64,000 nt of DNA, from positions 57,613,001 to 57,677,000 of the forward strand of contig CM048552.1 in NCBI GenBank assembly GCA_026413225.1. Reading direction: 5' to 3'. Positions within the stretch are counted from its first letter, which is position 1. Each line of letters begins with the position of its first letter. Below the pieces are notes generated by a model, which did no database searches, was not told the origin of the DNA, and saw only the letters and a list, made by a program, of their open reading frames with translations. Origin of the DNA: Otis tarda. Taxonomy: Eukaryota > Chordata > Aves > Otidiformes > Otididae. A program made the translations under genes and the position numbers. This document shows positions 25,906-40,000 of this stretch, piece by piece.

Positions 25906-28508
25906 AAAAGGCTCAATAGAAGTATAATTCTTTGGGGAAATCGGATGAAAAGTGAGAAACGACAACCATTATCTTTAGCAACCCACCTGCACTCAAAATC
26001 ACCTACCGTCCAAATCGAAAACAAGATAAAAATGTGGCTCTTTAAAAATGTGCCAGTAATGCTCTGATGCCAGACCTTAGAACTGATTCCCAAACCCTTA
26101 GAAAAGAATGTAGTTGCTAAACTACCACATATGTTAAATAGCAGTAGCCAATGGGCCAGCCCTACTAAGGAAAAGTACAAAGAAATGAAATGAAGAACAG
26201 CTTCCCACCCCAGAGCTCTACCTAATCTGGGATTCCATCATCCTGCTTGTGGATCACGTCAACAATCTGAGCCAAACAAAGGTAATGGGGAACTTTGAAG
26301 TTGTGATGTCGAGAAATGAGTATATGGTGACATTATCAGCTTAGGAAATCCCCTGTCCTCACGCACTCTTGCTTTTTCCTGCCCCACATGAAGGCACGTG
26401 TGAGGCTCTGCTGCAAAATACATCAGCTAACTGATCCAGCTGTAAAAACATTTTTTGAAGCTACCGATCAATTTCCTAGCCCACGTCACAACACAGGCAT
26501 CAATATGGAGAACGAATTGGGAGGAATACATTAAAGCAGCATTGCTGCCTGATAACTTTGTCTTACAAAAGCAGTCTGACAACACAGTGAACGTATGTGT
26601 GTACATGTACATCCCCAAATAATTCAGGCAAGTGTACATTCATGTCTCTTGGCAATCCATCTCCATGTACAAATGCTAATGCAGCCTCTCGCACGCATAC
26701 GCTTCAGGGCAATCTAACACTGGTGTGGCAAGGATTTTACCACTTTCATGATGTAAGTAAGGAGCCAAAACACACCCTCATCCATTACCTTTTCTGTAAT
26801 AGTTTTTTCTGAATGAGATACCTGCTACTGAGATAGTATCTAAGGAATCCAGTCCTTCAATAGCTGCTTCTCTCTGCTTTCGTGCCTTTGCCTTGTTTGT
26901 GGGCACTTTTTTTCCAGATCTCACTACAAACAACTTGTATAGGCTGTTGCAGAATTTGAATGTAGTGCCACTACAGTGGGTTTCTCACCAGTAATCAGAC
27001 CACAGGAGGGTGGAAAGAAGGGCAGAAAACTGAATGTCAATAGGACTTCTTCATGAGTGAAAAGCCATTTCCCTGTGAAAAGACAAAAAGAAAGAAAACT
27101 GAATAAAGGTAAAAGAGCAAGGGAAGGGGGGAAAAAAGGAAGAAAAATCAAGCATCCCTGTTACTAAGCCTATGATAAAATCTATTTATCACTCAAATAA
27201 TCTTTGCTCCAAGACAGCTAGTTATGACATTCTCAAATATGTTTGCTGCAAAACAGTAAAAGGTAGAGAGGGATTGATCTCCCGTTCCAGTTCTTTCTGT
27301 TCCACCTCTCGCCTCTGAGTTCTGCTGAATGTGACATTTTTCCCTGGCGCCTAATACACAGAACTCTGCTGCTAATTTTATGCACAGAGTTCTCATGCTG
27401 TGTAATTTGAGGCCAGAGACTCCTCCAACAGCCTGCCAGATAGAATACACACCCTTCAACACTGCTTCTGCTGCAGAGAAATGGAGGCAGGGAGAAGGAA
27501 ATGAGCCAAACAAGAAACAAGCTTCCAAACTTGTCCAAGATGTTTGGCTGGTTTTTTGCTCTCATATCTATCACGGATCTATCTCCAGTTCTCCCTGACC
27601 TGTTTGTCAACAGGCTGGTCCAGTGGATTTGCCAGCAATTACAAAGATTCAGTCAACTTAAGGCACTCACATCTCCTCTTTTTGTCTCGTATTAGATTCT
27701 ATCTGGCTGCTCTAATACTAAATCAGGCCATTGGCCACAAGGCTCTTTTAATACTAGCCTGAGACAGAGTAAGAAGTTATTTCTGCAAGATTACAATCAA
27801 GGATTTAAAAGAGAAACTGGTGTCTCTTTTTCCCCACCTTGGTTAACATCTCTGCATCTCACAGAGATAGTCTGCACTGTAATATCTTCCACTAAAATGA
27901 GAATGGACAAGTAACCTTCAAAACCTGGCCTGATCATACTCAAAAGGGGATCGAATTGGATGTTTCCCCATTAACTGACTAGAAAAGCCTTTGTGCCAGA
28001 CACTCCTCTTTGCTTCCAGCTAACTGGACCAATTTTTGCTGAAGCCTTTTAGTGGAATCATCACTTTCTGCAGTAGAGAATGTATTGAATTAGACCCATT
28101 TTTTGATACTCCTTACTTCTACCCTGGTGCTAATACCAGAAGAACACCTCATACCACTGTCTTCTCCCAACTCCAATTTTTTTTCTCTTGACTGTATCAA
28201 CCAATAGACAGTGAGGGAATTACAGGTTAAAAAGAAAAAAAAAAAGATAACAGAATTATATAAATAACTTCTTCTACTGCAAACACTTTATGCCAGAACA
28301 AAATAAACTGCACTGCCTAAAAACTTCTTTGGGTGGTACAGCATCCTCCTCACTAATGTTTCTTCTCTTACAATGATGTTGATCAGCAGTACTAAGGACA
28401 GACCTGCTCCTAAAACAAAACAGATGTCAGGCCTTGCTGTACAGCAAGTGCTATTATAACCCAGAATGATATCTGAAACTAAATAAAATCTTTCTTGAGA
28501 ATTTGAGA

Positions 28509-28532
28509 AGACCTGGGACTTTTCCCAGGTCT
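28509..28532. other. Perfect 10-bp stem, 4-nt loop hairpin
   Basis: AGACCTGGGA, loop CTTT, TCCCAGGTCT. The arms are exact reverse complements. It is too short for a pre-miRNA on its own, and no longer pairing continues outwards. Confidence 0.8.
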
Positions 28533-29419
28533 GTTCAGCTGCAACAGAACATTGTGAGCTTTGACATCCAGAGAACTTTCTCTGCAGTTCCTCTTATCAC
28601 AAAATATCTGCCTATGTAAAGAGAAAAATGGAGGAAAGACTGGGGACAGGAACATAATCCTTTATTCCATATCTAGGGTGTGGGATAATCAAAAGATGAG
28701 GTATAAAAGTAAGATAAGTTCATATACTGATCTGGTACAGCCATCAACATGCTCACTGGAGAAAAAAAAAAGAGAATGAGAGGAAAAATAGGGACAATGC
28801 ACAGGTGACAAAAAGAGGAACAAAAAAGAAATAAACAGGGATGTGTGGAAACAATCAAATGTGAAGAAGGATTGGGAGGACTCCATCCCTCCTGTACAGA
28901 CATGCATTACATTTCCAAACTTGACCTACATGTGTCTGGCTATCTAATTTATGAGAGACGTGAAGCTGACCAGCCAGCAGACTGGCCATAAATTATATCT
29001 CTTAGATAAGCCAAGATGATTTATATTAGGAGAGAGGAAGGGGAAACTGACAAATAAGAATCTTGCCCTTGCCCTCCTGGGCACTCCCTGGGATATACCC
29101 TGTTGGCACCTAAAAATCTGCAGGTGTCCTGAGGTGGCAATATTCCTTGCCAAGACCTCTCCACTATAAAAGCTAATAGATCAGAGCCTTTTTTTCCCAC
29201 TGCCTGACAGCACGGCTGCCTAGCACAACTACACTTTCAGATCCATGATACTTGTAATTTTCCTGACCTAGCTTTGCTCTAATCCTTGCTTTTTCCTCTC
29301 CTTTCGTTTATCTTCATTGTTCATCTCCTTTATTTCTCTCTACAGATGTACTTCTCTTTTTGCATTAGCAAAACAATAGGTCAAGAGAAATTATTTTTCT
29401 TCTGTGCTAAATAAATGCT

Positions 29420-29840
29420 TGTAATGCTGTATCTGGAATATTATCACTACTTTTCGAGCCCCCAAAACAAGAAAACTATTGACAACCTGGATAGAGTTCA
29501 ACAGAGGGCAAATAAGGTTGGAGCATATGATATACAAGGAAAGGCTGAAGTAAATGGGTTTGTTTAGCTTAGAGAAGAGAAGATTGGGAGGGAGATCTAA
29601 TTGCTAATCCAATTAAACAAAGTGGGATTAAAGAGGAGACATGGCTAAACTCTTCTCCTACGCGCGCAATGAAAGGACAGGAGACAAGAATCACAAGTTG
29701 CAACACGGGAAATATCTCATTGGACATAAGAAAAAATAATTCAACATGACAGTGAAACAGGGGCACTGAAAGACCATGGGATCTCCATCTGGAGAGATTT
29801 GCAAACTTTGACTAGACAAGCTCGATCTAACTTTTATATT
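29420..29840 (+). mobile_element. CR1 LINE 3' fragment, old
   Basis: Follows the CR1 3' region in order: GACAACCTGGATAGAGTTCA, AGAGGGCAAATAAGGTTGGA, TGGGTTTGTTTAGCTTAGAG, a GATCTAATTGCT block, AAACTCTTCTC, CACAAGTTGCAAC and TTGGACATAAGAAAAAATAA. It is clearly more diverged than the copy at 34548-35547. No open reading frame is kept. Confidence 0.8.
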
Positions 29841-32800
29841 AGCCCATCTTTGAGCAAGGCATTGCATAGATGACAGCCAACGGCTCCTTTTAACCGTGTT
29901 TATTCTATGTTCAGATACCAGATGCTATCTTCAGCTAACCAAAGTTTCTACTGGAGTTACTGTCACCTTATCCAGGACAATCTGCTTGACCTAAGTTAAA
30001 ATCTCACATGCATTTGGCAACTGTGAACATTTCAGACAGTCTACAGTACAGTGCTATAAAATTACATTTCCTGTATAAAAAGAAAAAAAAAAAAAGTAAT
30101 GGGAGGAAACAAAAGTTCTCCTAAAAACAAGACTTTTTTTAAAAAAAATCACCTTTAATTGCTTCATGGCAAAACATTTTGGTGGATGTTCTTGGATTGA
30201 ATTGCCAGTAAGAAGCTGGCAACTGATGTCTGTGCCTTCCTTATACTACCTCATGCATCTGCAAATTCTTTTCTCTTTGAACACCAGCTTTTCTCTCCTC
30301 ACCATCTCCCTCACCATGGCACTCATCTCCCTCCAAGCCCATCTGTCTCCTCAACCTACTTTCCTTTCTACATCACCTATTTTTGTCTTTTTTTGATCCC
30401 TATCTCACCCTTTGTTCTTCTAGTCCTAAATCTCTGATCCTGAGTCGGAAAATAATTCTTCAAGGCACCTCCCCTAAAGAGCAGCTTATTGTTTGGCTTT
30501 GGGCCTGCTCCTGCTTTGTCAGCTCCCTCTTGCCAACAGGTCTGTCGAGTGTGTGGGGAAGTTTTGGAATGACCGAGAAACCCATAAACTGACCCAGTAA
30601 TCCCAGGGAAAGCCTGGTCTGTATTACTGATTCCTATAAAATAGGCAAGAGAGTCTGATGCCTAAAGAAGTACCTTAAAGCAGCCTTCCTCAAATGATGC
30701 CTGACACATCAAGTATTCAGTGCTTGAAATGGGGGGAGAAGGGAGAATATAGCCACCATGAAAATGAATAGAGAGACTAAACTTATGCACCGCACAAGCA
30801 TTAGACCTGCACTAATGTTATTAGCAATATAGTTTGTCAGGTTTTCTTTTGCCTTAGTAGCTTGGCTCCCATTACTCCCAGTCTCTTTATTGTTGTTAGT
30901 GCTGTGGCTTTTAGACACCAAGAGTCTTACTGTAAGAAATAAAATGGTTATAGAAACTTAGCATGCCTGTTTGTGTGTCTGACACAGTGAAAAAAAGGAT
31001 GAAGAAAAATTTACACAACTTGAAACTGGACTCTTAAGGCCTTTAACTAGTGGGCAATCAGAAAGGTTGCAGAGTTTTACAAACCTCTAGTCCAGAGAAC
31101 AAGAATCACAGAAGATAACACTTTCACCACATAACTGCATAAATCCAATTGGTATTTCAGAGATATAGTTTGAAAATTCAGTGTAATTTTGCTCTCAGTT
31201 ATAGAAAAGTTGCTGTTCATTTATGACTGAATGCCAGACATCATGCTTACCAGTTCATCTATGTCATGATGTAACTACACAAAGAGCTTATGAACATCAG
31301 AAATTTTTATACTAGAAAAATTGTCAGTTTCTCTCACTCTACAATCCGTATCTTGATTCTTCAGAGCAGACCTGTATTCCTACTCTGAATACTTTCTTTC
31401 CAATAGTGCTTTATTCCATATACTGCGGAAAAAAAAAAAAAAATGAATACAAAACACACTTGCCTGCCTTGGCAATATAGTTCACATTCTTATCCCACTG
31501 ATGATTGTTTTACGCTTTCGAAGTCTAACAGATTTAGCTAGGCTAACAGCAGATACTCTACTTTTTTACATATAATCCTGCTTCAAATCTCAATAAACTC
31601 TTTGCTGAAATAATAGCCATCCAACTGCTAAACCCACAAGATAATTAAACACTGTGTGAAAGGACATTTCTTCTTAAGCAGATTTAAATTTTATCAAATG
31701 ATTACTCCATCTTAATTTGAATAATAATTATTCAAATACTTCTTTCTTTTTAACCTTTTCTCACCTAAGTTCTTTCTTGGGCCCTTGGGCAACAGAAAAA
31801 CTAAAAATGTAACTAGGATAGAAGAAGAAGACATGAAGAAGGCAAGAAAAAGAAAGGCATTAAATAGTTACTGGATTCTCATTTATGCTCCAAATCTGGC
31901 TTCAGAGGGACTATTCATAGTTTAAAAGTTAAGTATAAAGCAGAAGGCTGTACAAGATCACAGTGTCTTTGGGACAAAAATTGTTTCTTGCTATGAGAAA
32001 TGTAAGTACAATACTTATGAAAGGCCCTAGTAACAGTTGGATCTACAAAATTTGATGCAGTATAAAAAACAAGTGAGAAAGAAGCATCTAGGAAAATAAA
32101 CTTTCAGTAATTTCTAATAAGTCTATTCTCCAAATGAATGTCTGACTGAGTTTTCTTGTATTGATTTAGTTTGAGTCTCCATTTTTGACTGCACATATGC
32201 AGTACTGGTCAACATGTCTACATTACTATCCACAGACAGTGTTAAGAAGGTAGCCGTGCTAAGAATTCACACTTCAATTAATGGTGCCACAGAAGTGCAA
32301 AGACCTTATCTAAACATGACACTCTAAAAAAGATATAATAGGGAAAAGTTAATAATAGCTAATTTTATGGGCTAGCAAACTATCTAGAACTACAGGAGAA
32401 GGGTGTTTGCTATATGCTATGGGTTCCAATCAGGCTATGCTTTCCTTCACTGTGTAAAGGGAACAGCTCTCAAATACTTACACATTTGGTTTTCTTTCTC
32501 CAAGGGTTTATAACTACAAAAATCCCTTCCTGCCCAAAACCAGCCTATTTATTTCTCTAAACTACGACTGTATGCTGTGCTACCATTCTAAGGGAGATTT
32601 TAGCAGATGTTTTTGTTTTGCAGCCTCATCTTCAGACTCCTTTTAAGGAGCTATTAGTCTTTAAGGTTCCCTAATCCCCTAACTAAATTTATCAGCAGTT
32701 GATTGCAGCCAAGAGTTAAGCTAAATTAAACTTTGAAATCCCTGTACAGTGTATCAGATGCACTTGTGGTAGGGGAGGTAGAGCAGAAAGCTCCAAATGT

Positions 32801-32948
32801 TCCACTTACCAAGAGGCAGGAGAACTGTGCTTTTCTCCAAAGGTTTCTCAAAGCTTCCATACATTTTTCAAGAGCACCACAATTTCACTGATTTTATAAG
32901 AGCAAGAACTCAGCTATTGAAACAACTTGTCATTTAACTCCATATCAG

Positions 32949-33010
32949 GTGTGTGCATGCACACATGTGCACAAATTTGCACACAAGTACATATTTTCCT
33001 CTACAAGTGC
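32949..33010. repeat. Imperfect (TG/CA) tract with 16-bp palindrome
   Basis: Alternating purine-pyrimidine sequence. Bases 32950-32965 (TGTGTGCATGCACACA) form a perfect self-complementary palindrome, followed by further TGTGCACA-type units. A related GTGTGTGTATGTATGT stretch occurs at 33137-33155, and an ACACACAC run near 33361-33375. Confidence 0.8.
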
Positions 33011-34547
33011 ATACATTATATATGGAGGAGGTAGGTGTACATGGACACTTAGGTTAAGGCTGCATGCATGCTTGAGACATCTGTTCCAACTGACGCACAT
33101 GATGAAAACGTATTTTTCTACATATATATAAATGTTTGTGTGTGTATGTATGTATCTGTTCCCCAGTCTTTGTCCTCACGCAAAATCAATCATTCCTTTG
33201 TTTGCTTCTCGCAGTGAGGAGTAAAATACACAGCGTCTTAAATTATTTGCATGTAAACATCAATAGTTGGTTCGTTTTGATGACAATATATTATAATCCC
33301 TTGTTATTCCAGAACTGTGATATTCTATGGTACTTCTGTGTCAGAAGAGGGACAATTATAGCACACACACACACAAAAACCAACCACACAAACAAAACAT
33401 AAAAAGGGATAATGCAGTTATCTACTCTTTCTTAAAAAGGAAAAAAGAAAATAGAAAAAATATGGATGCTTAAGAAGAAATGGCATAAGATACAGATTTT
33501 TTTACCTGTAGGCAAGTAATTGCAATCTAAACCATCAGTAGCTTTCAGAAGTCACTGATATCTAACAAGAGATCAGTACGCACATAGATTTACAGTATCA
33601 GTCAAATTCCTAACAGATTTGCCTTCTCTCTACAAAGTATTTATTCAGTGGTACTAATTAATCCCTATCTCTTTGCAATTTCTATAAGAAGCTCTAGAAG
33701 AGGGGCCTGGTGACATCTCTGTTAAAAACACCAGCAAGAGTCCCAATGACAACTGTGGAAGATGGCTCAGGTCTTAAAAAGACAACTGAGTTGAGACTAC
33801 AGGTCTCTGGATGTAAAAACAATTCTTGCAAAGCAGGTTACAGTAAGCTGGTGAAATTTAAAAAAAAAACCTTCCTCTCCAAAGACTTCATAGCATTTAC
33901 TCTGAGGACACATCAAAGATTTGCTTCCAAAATAATTTGTCTATCATTTTCACCAGCTTTTTTTTTTTTCAGAAGAGAAAGTGTGTGTGAGAAGTGTAAT
34001 TTCTGCTGTCTGTATCCCCATGGCTACTAGAAACAGCTAGAAAGGGAATTGGGCACATCACAGCACACAAAATGTCAGGTTAACAAATTCCAACACAACC
34101 GCTCAGAGAAACAGACGCTTGCTTTCTCCCACCTTCATCCTCCCATATCACACTAAAAGAAAATGAAACAAAAAGTCAACAACAAAAAAAAACTAGCCAA
34201 AGCCATATAAGGGAATCAAATATGTCCTTCCGAAATCTAAATCTCTCTAAAAATAGGATGAAAGGCTAAGCAAGTCACTTGTATTTACTCATAGCAGTAA
34301 TAAAGGGTCCTTATAAGGTATTTGCACAAGTTCTGTGCTGTTACAGTAGCATCTGTCTCCTCATTGCTGGAGAGAAATGGTGAAGCAGATTTAGAGTGTT
34401 TGTAACCTGAGAGAGAAATCATCTGTCATTCCCTCGCAGGACATCAGCAAATTTTCCCTCTCCTGGGAGAAGGAAGATGTACTCTCCTTCCCCTGCCACT
34501 TGTGATTACAGCTTTGAGCGCTAAAAGTGGATATATATTTAAGCATA

Positions 34548-35547
34548 TAAGTGGATAAGGAATTGGCTGAATGGCCACACTTAAAGAGTTGTGGTCAACA
34601 GCTCAGTGTCCAAGTGGAAACCAGTGATGAGTGGTGTTCCTCAGGGGTTGGTATTGGGACTGGCGCTGTTTAACATCTTTGTCAGTGACATGGCAGTGGG
34701 ATAGAGTGCACCATCAGCAAGTTTGCCGACAACACCAAGCTGTGTGGTGTGGTCAACACACTGGAGGGAAGGGATTCCATCCAGAGGGACCTTGACAGGC
34801 TGGAGAGGTGGGCCCATGAGAACCTCATGAAGTTCAACCAGGCCAAGTGCAAGGGACTGCACATGGGTGAGAGCATCCCTGGGGAGAAGGACTTGGGGGG
34901 ATGAGAAGCTCAACATGAGCTGACAATGCGTGCTTGCAGTCCAGAAAACCAATCGCATCCTGGGCTGCATCAAAAGAAGAGTGGCCAGTAGGTCGACTGC
35001 CCCTCTACTCCACTCTCATGAGACCCCACCTGCAGTACTGCATCCAGCTCTGGAGCCTCCAACATCAGAAGGACATAGACACATTGGAGTAAGTCCAGAG
35101 GAGGGCCACAAAGGTGATCAGAGGGCTGGAGCACCTCTCCTATGAGGACAGGCTGAGAGACCTGGGGCTGTTCAGCCTGGAGGAGAGAAGGCTCCAGGGA
35201 GACCTTGTAGCAGTCTTCCTGTACCTAAAGGGGGCTTATAAGAAAGATGGGGAGAAACTATTTAGCAGGGCCTGTTGTGATAGGACAAGGGGTAATGGTT
35301 TTAAAATAGAGGGAGGTAGATTCACACTTGATATAAAGAAGAAATCTTTTACAATGAGGGTGGTAGAACACTGGCACAGGTTGCCCAGAGAGGTGGTGGA
35401 TGCCCCATCCCTGGAAACATTCAAGGCCAGGTTGGATGAGGCTCTGAGCAACCTAATCCAGTTGAAGACATCCCTGCTTCTTGTAGGGGGATTGGACTAG
35501 ATGACCTTTAAACGTCCCTTCCAACTCAAACTATTCTATGATTCTGT
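34548..35547 (+). mobile_element. CR1 LINE, 5'-truncated, 3' end intact
   Basis: About 1 kb matching the end of CR1 ORF2 (reverse transcriptase C-terminal region) and its 3' UTR. Landmarks: GGATAAGGAATTGGCTGAAT, AGTGGTGTTCCTCAGGGGTT, AAGTTTGCCGACAACACCAA, GGGCTGCATCAAAAGAAGAG, GAGCACCTCTCCTATGAGGA and CAGGTTGCCCAGAGAGGTGG. It closes with the CR1 terminal repeat ATTCTATGATTCTGTTATT. There are internal deletions, for example near 34877 and 34998. The 128-codon frame at 35114-35500 is a relic of this element, not a gene. It is the least diverged CR1 in the window. Confidence 0.95.
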
Positions 35548-38500
35548 TATTGTTACAATATACATGCTTATGAATAATATTAATAATTAGGAAAAAAATC
35601 TAGTTCTGTTAAGAAAAGGTAAGAGAAGCCCAATTGAAAATAGACAACATTCAGTGCAATATACAATATACAAGGTGTGAATCTGGTAGCAAAGAGGAAG
35701 TCAAATAACAAACAGATCCTCTCTGTGAAAGGGAAGATCTCTTTGCTCCACCCAAGTGAAACTGCTGTCACAAACTATACATCTCACAAACAAGATCTAG
35801 AGCAACAAAAAAAAGAAAAGGATGGTCCATTTTGGAAGATATTATCCCAGGACAGGATGCAACATGCAATTTCTTGTGCCACTATATTGTGTGGTCTCAT
35901 GCAAACAGTTGATTTGTTGGTGTTCTGTTTGTCTGCCCTTTAACAGGAGAAAGTGGTGTCAGAAAAAGAAACCCCAAGCCAGTCAGACGATAGTAATGGA
36001 AGACATGGAGGTACACTACCTCTGAGATCATCAAGGTTTTTAGTATGCCACACTATTTGTTTTTTCTTTCCCAGATTAGAAGGTAGAAATGTCAACAGAA
36101 GTGCAGAAAAATAAGAGAGATTATACATTTCAAAGAGGCAAAATATTGCCAAGCAGCATATCACTTGTATCTTGCATCTCCTCCATCCCAAAGCAAGATA
36201 TAATGATCAATTTACTGAAATATCTCATTCTTCTTCAAGACAGCAGCTTCTGCGTCTCACTGAGATCAAAACTCAAAGGGCCTGGGAGCTACTGCCTCTT
36301 AAAAATAACTGTCAAAATACCACAGCATGAGCTAAAAGTGCTGTTTCATATCAGTCAGATCTGTACCACATGCTACGCTGAAGCTCTCCTTCTAGATTAC
36401 AACATTTCTTTTACCTGCACAAGGAATATTCAAGAAGTTTTGAAAGGAGGAGTGCAAAAAGACCCTGCAATAAGGTGATTTATGTAAGAGATCGCCACTG
36501 TGAACCTTTTTAGGAAGGAGAAACAATACAAACATCCAAGAAAAAAAAAGTATGCCCATAATGAGCATCAATTCAGATGTGCAGAATATAAAAAACGTAA
36601 TGTAAATCTCTATAAAATAGATTAGTCCTGTAAAACTATTTATTTTTTGCAAATAAGGTTTTAAAACATAGGAATAAACTTTTTCACATGGCCTAGGGAA
36701 AAAAAAAAAAAGAAATCCCCATACATAAGATTATTACTAAGGTGATAAGATGATTATCAGAAGGAATATCCAAAAGGGAATTGTAGGAAGAAGTTGTAGT
36801 ACACTGGTAATGACAGGGAAAATATCCTTCCCTTAGCAATATGCGAGTGAGTCTTTCTTTAATAAAATTCTTTCCAGAAGACAGATGATAAGGATGTTAC
36901 AAAAGACAAACTCAAATTCTCAATTTGGCATTTACCTGAGGGAATCCCAGATGCAGCAGAAGTGAATGCTGCTGAACAGGCTAACACTTGAATGTCCATC
37001 CATTCAAGTTTAGCATAGGTAACAAGAGTAGAGATTTCCTTCCTGCGGTCCTCCCTTTAGGCAACCTAAAGAGATAAAGAAGAGAAAGTACAGGAGAATT
37101 CTGTGTTTAGGTCTGATTCAGGCTGTGAACTACATGGAGATACTCTTTTAGTGCCAATAAGTTTGTTTGGTGTCTATCTGTTCATTAACAACTGGACAGG
37201 GGCTGGGCTGTTCAACTCATTTCATCAGGGTGACTGAAACAGTACTACAGAATAATGACTTTTATTTACTGGTATTCACCTTTGCTGGATTCAAATAATG
37301 ACCTAAACCTAAGAAGATAACTCATTGACCAATCATGTAAGTGGAAGAATTTTTTTCTAATGAATTATTGACAATAAATACACAGCTGACACAACTCTGC
37401 TAGTTTTCTGCTGCTAGTTACAGACTTTCTTAGCCAGAAATTTCCACTTGGGAGGTTGTCAGGAAAAGCCCCAATCTGCCATTTGAGCATCACTGCTATA
37501 AAATTCTTCCTACTCTCTGTTTACTCAGAAAGATATGAATCCTTTACAAACCTCTAACTTTTAAATCCATCTCACTGTGCACCAGTGGCTCTGAAACAAA
37601 TTACAAGAGCATAAGAAAAAAAAAACCAGATTCATTAAAGAGCTAGCAAAATTTGGGTTACCACAGGATTCCAAGTGCTAAAACTGAAGTCAAATTTCTT
37701 CAAAAGCTGTTTACCCTGATCTAAATGCTTTGACTGCTCTCCTACCAGCAGTGTAGTATATACGGGAATAAGTAATGAAGCCATCTTTCTGCTGTGCTCG
37801 TTTTTCTGAAATATAACCCCTGGGGTAATAATCATATGGGCTTATCCATCCCAGTGTGAACAACACCAGAGTGTCAATTATGACAAATGTCTGATACCCA
37901 CAAGTGTCTGTTGTAAAGAAAACCAACTGTTTCCATTCTCTTAACGTTGGGGTGAGGGTTTCCCAGTGGGACTAACAGCTTTTTTTCCTGCTGTATCCAT
38001 TTAAGAGTTGTTAGGAGGTGTTATGATACACTTTCAGCACTAGCTGTTTTCTTGTTTGGTAATCTGAGCCTAACTCTCACAAGAGGTTTACACAGAAACA
38101 CCTATCACTGTTTCATTTGTACTATCTCCTTTGGGTGATACTGTTCAAGACATTTCATTTTCTTTTCCACACCATTTGCAATACAAGCTGGAGAGTCCCC
38201 AAAGCCCACTGGTAGCATGGACTATTAGTGACCTACTTCTAGCCTCTGGGGAATCTCTTGTCGCCGTTTGCTATTTCCAGCTTTTGAGCCAATTATCAGA
38301 AGAGAATAGACCATTGAATGGACTATGAAAAAGTAATGGAATCTAAAAAGCCTGAATCAGTCTGATATACTCCATCTGACAGACAGAAATTATAATTAGT
38401 ATATACAAAACAACTGACATTTTCAGTCACAGGGTAGCAGTGTAAAATACATATATACCTGACCAAATATGCTCATAAGCAGCCTAAAAGAGGGCATATA

Positions 38501-38694
38501 TGAACTCAAGAGCAGCAGATAAGCAAAGAGTTACAGTAAATGTGGACTGAAGTTTCTTGGTTTATATTAGCAAAGAAAAAGTTTTTTCTATGGGTACTGG
38601 GAGTCTTCTTTTAACTGATTTATTTTTCATATACAATTCTATGATCCTTCCACTTTTCACACGTGTGTGGTATTATAAACTACACTGAAGAAAA

Positions 38695-38960
38695 TAAGTT
38701 AAGAACCATCATACTGGATCAAAACAAGTTTCCTCTAGTCCTCTAACCCAGCATCCTGTCCCCAACAGTGGACATAGACAAAAGCCTTTGGAGGAATGTA
38801 GGCACAAGGCAATCACATTGTGACACTTTCCCCTAATCCCATCCCAAATCCCAGCCACTTTAGTTCAGAAACTTTGCAAGCTGGATGTGGCCTGTATGAG
38901 TTGGGTAACCTTCAATGGATCTCTCTTCCATGAATTTGCCCATTCTCCTCTCCAACACAT
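38695..38960. mobile_element. Ancient CR1/L3-like LINE fragment
   Basis: Matches a widespread reptile/bird repeat by the order TACTGGATCAAAACA, CCAGCATCCTGTCCCCAACA, GTGGACATAGACAAAAGCCT and later CCATGAATTTGCCCATTCTC. I am unsure of the sense strand. It is followed directly by an A-rich stretch. Confidence 0.55.
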
Positions 38961-38963
38961 TGG

Positions 38964-38998
38964 AGAAAAAAAAAAAAAAAAAAGGAAAAAAAAAAAAC
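38964..38998 (+). repeat. Poly(A) tract
   Basis: Two A runs of about 18 and 12 separated by GG. It may be the tail of the preceding element or a simple repeat. Confidence 0.9.
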
Positions 38999-39719
38999 CT
39001 GTAGAAAAAGCTACAATTTGCACTCACCAGCATGAAAGGTTTAATGGCACTTTTGCCGAGAGAGGTTTGTCCTAAAATTCTGGACAACTTCTAATGTGGA
39101 TATTGACATCTAATCTTCCTAATAATTCCCAATTGTGTTATATTAATTAAAACTGATATTTACTCCCACTTCTCAAAAAGACTTTCAGTACAGGGTTTCT
39201 GGAATCCTGAATCACAGTATTGTATGGTTTACGGTTATACGGAACACCTAAGGTATCTCATTTCAGCTAAGAAGGACAGCAATATGATATTTCTTCCTTT
39301 TTTAGAAGTGAGATGAAAGAGGACAATATGCCTAGGACCTTGCGTGAAGGGGCAAGTTTGATAGCAGGAGCAGGAGGAAGAAACATACACTTATGTCATA
39401 ACTTAGAGGGAAAACATCAAAGAAAATACTGTAATTGTAAGGATTCCTATCCTGCCTCTAAACATAGATGAGACCAGCACTGAGCTTTGCCTTAGAGGAA
39501 AGTTAGAGTTCCTATATAATGAATGTTGCCTATAAAATGCTTCAAAATGTTTTTAACCAAAATATGTAGCAGGCGTGCAAAATATTTTTGTAAAGATTTT
39601 TAATTGTTGTGTGAATTCTTTCCATAACTAAATGCAATGTGGGTGGGTACTAGATTGTATATACATCTTGGACTGAAGCAAATTCAACCTGATTTATCGT
39701 TCTTGTATTACATAACAGG

Positions 39720-40000
39720 TTGGAGACTACAACAGATACCTTAGAATACTCTACAAGCTCAGACAGCAAAGTAACTAAGTTTATGCTGGGCACCACAGTA
39801 CCAGAAAGATGCCAACAAAACCAGAGGAATATCAAAAATAAGTAAGAAAAAATTATTACAGGTCTAGAGAGGCTGATTCATGAGAAAAGATGTAAAATAA
39901 GTAATTCTGTGTAGCTTGGCTAACCCAAGGACTAAAGGGTATTACAGCTGTTTGTAAAATCAAATGAAAAGCATAGGCACCAAGAAGACAGTGAAAAAGA
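39720..40000 (+). mobile_element. Old CR1 fragment
   Basis: Order of CR1 landmarks: AAGTTTATGCTGGGCACCAC, CTAGAGAGGCTGATTCATGA and TGTGTAGCTTGGCTAACCCA, then a TACAGCTGTTTGTAAAATCA block. Highly diverged; edges are approximate. Confidence 0.5.

Noticed and set aside
35114-35500. 128-codon plus-strand open frame
   Set aside because: It is the remnant of the CR1 3' region; the same text is found in CR1 copies generally.
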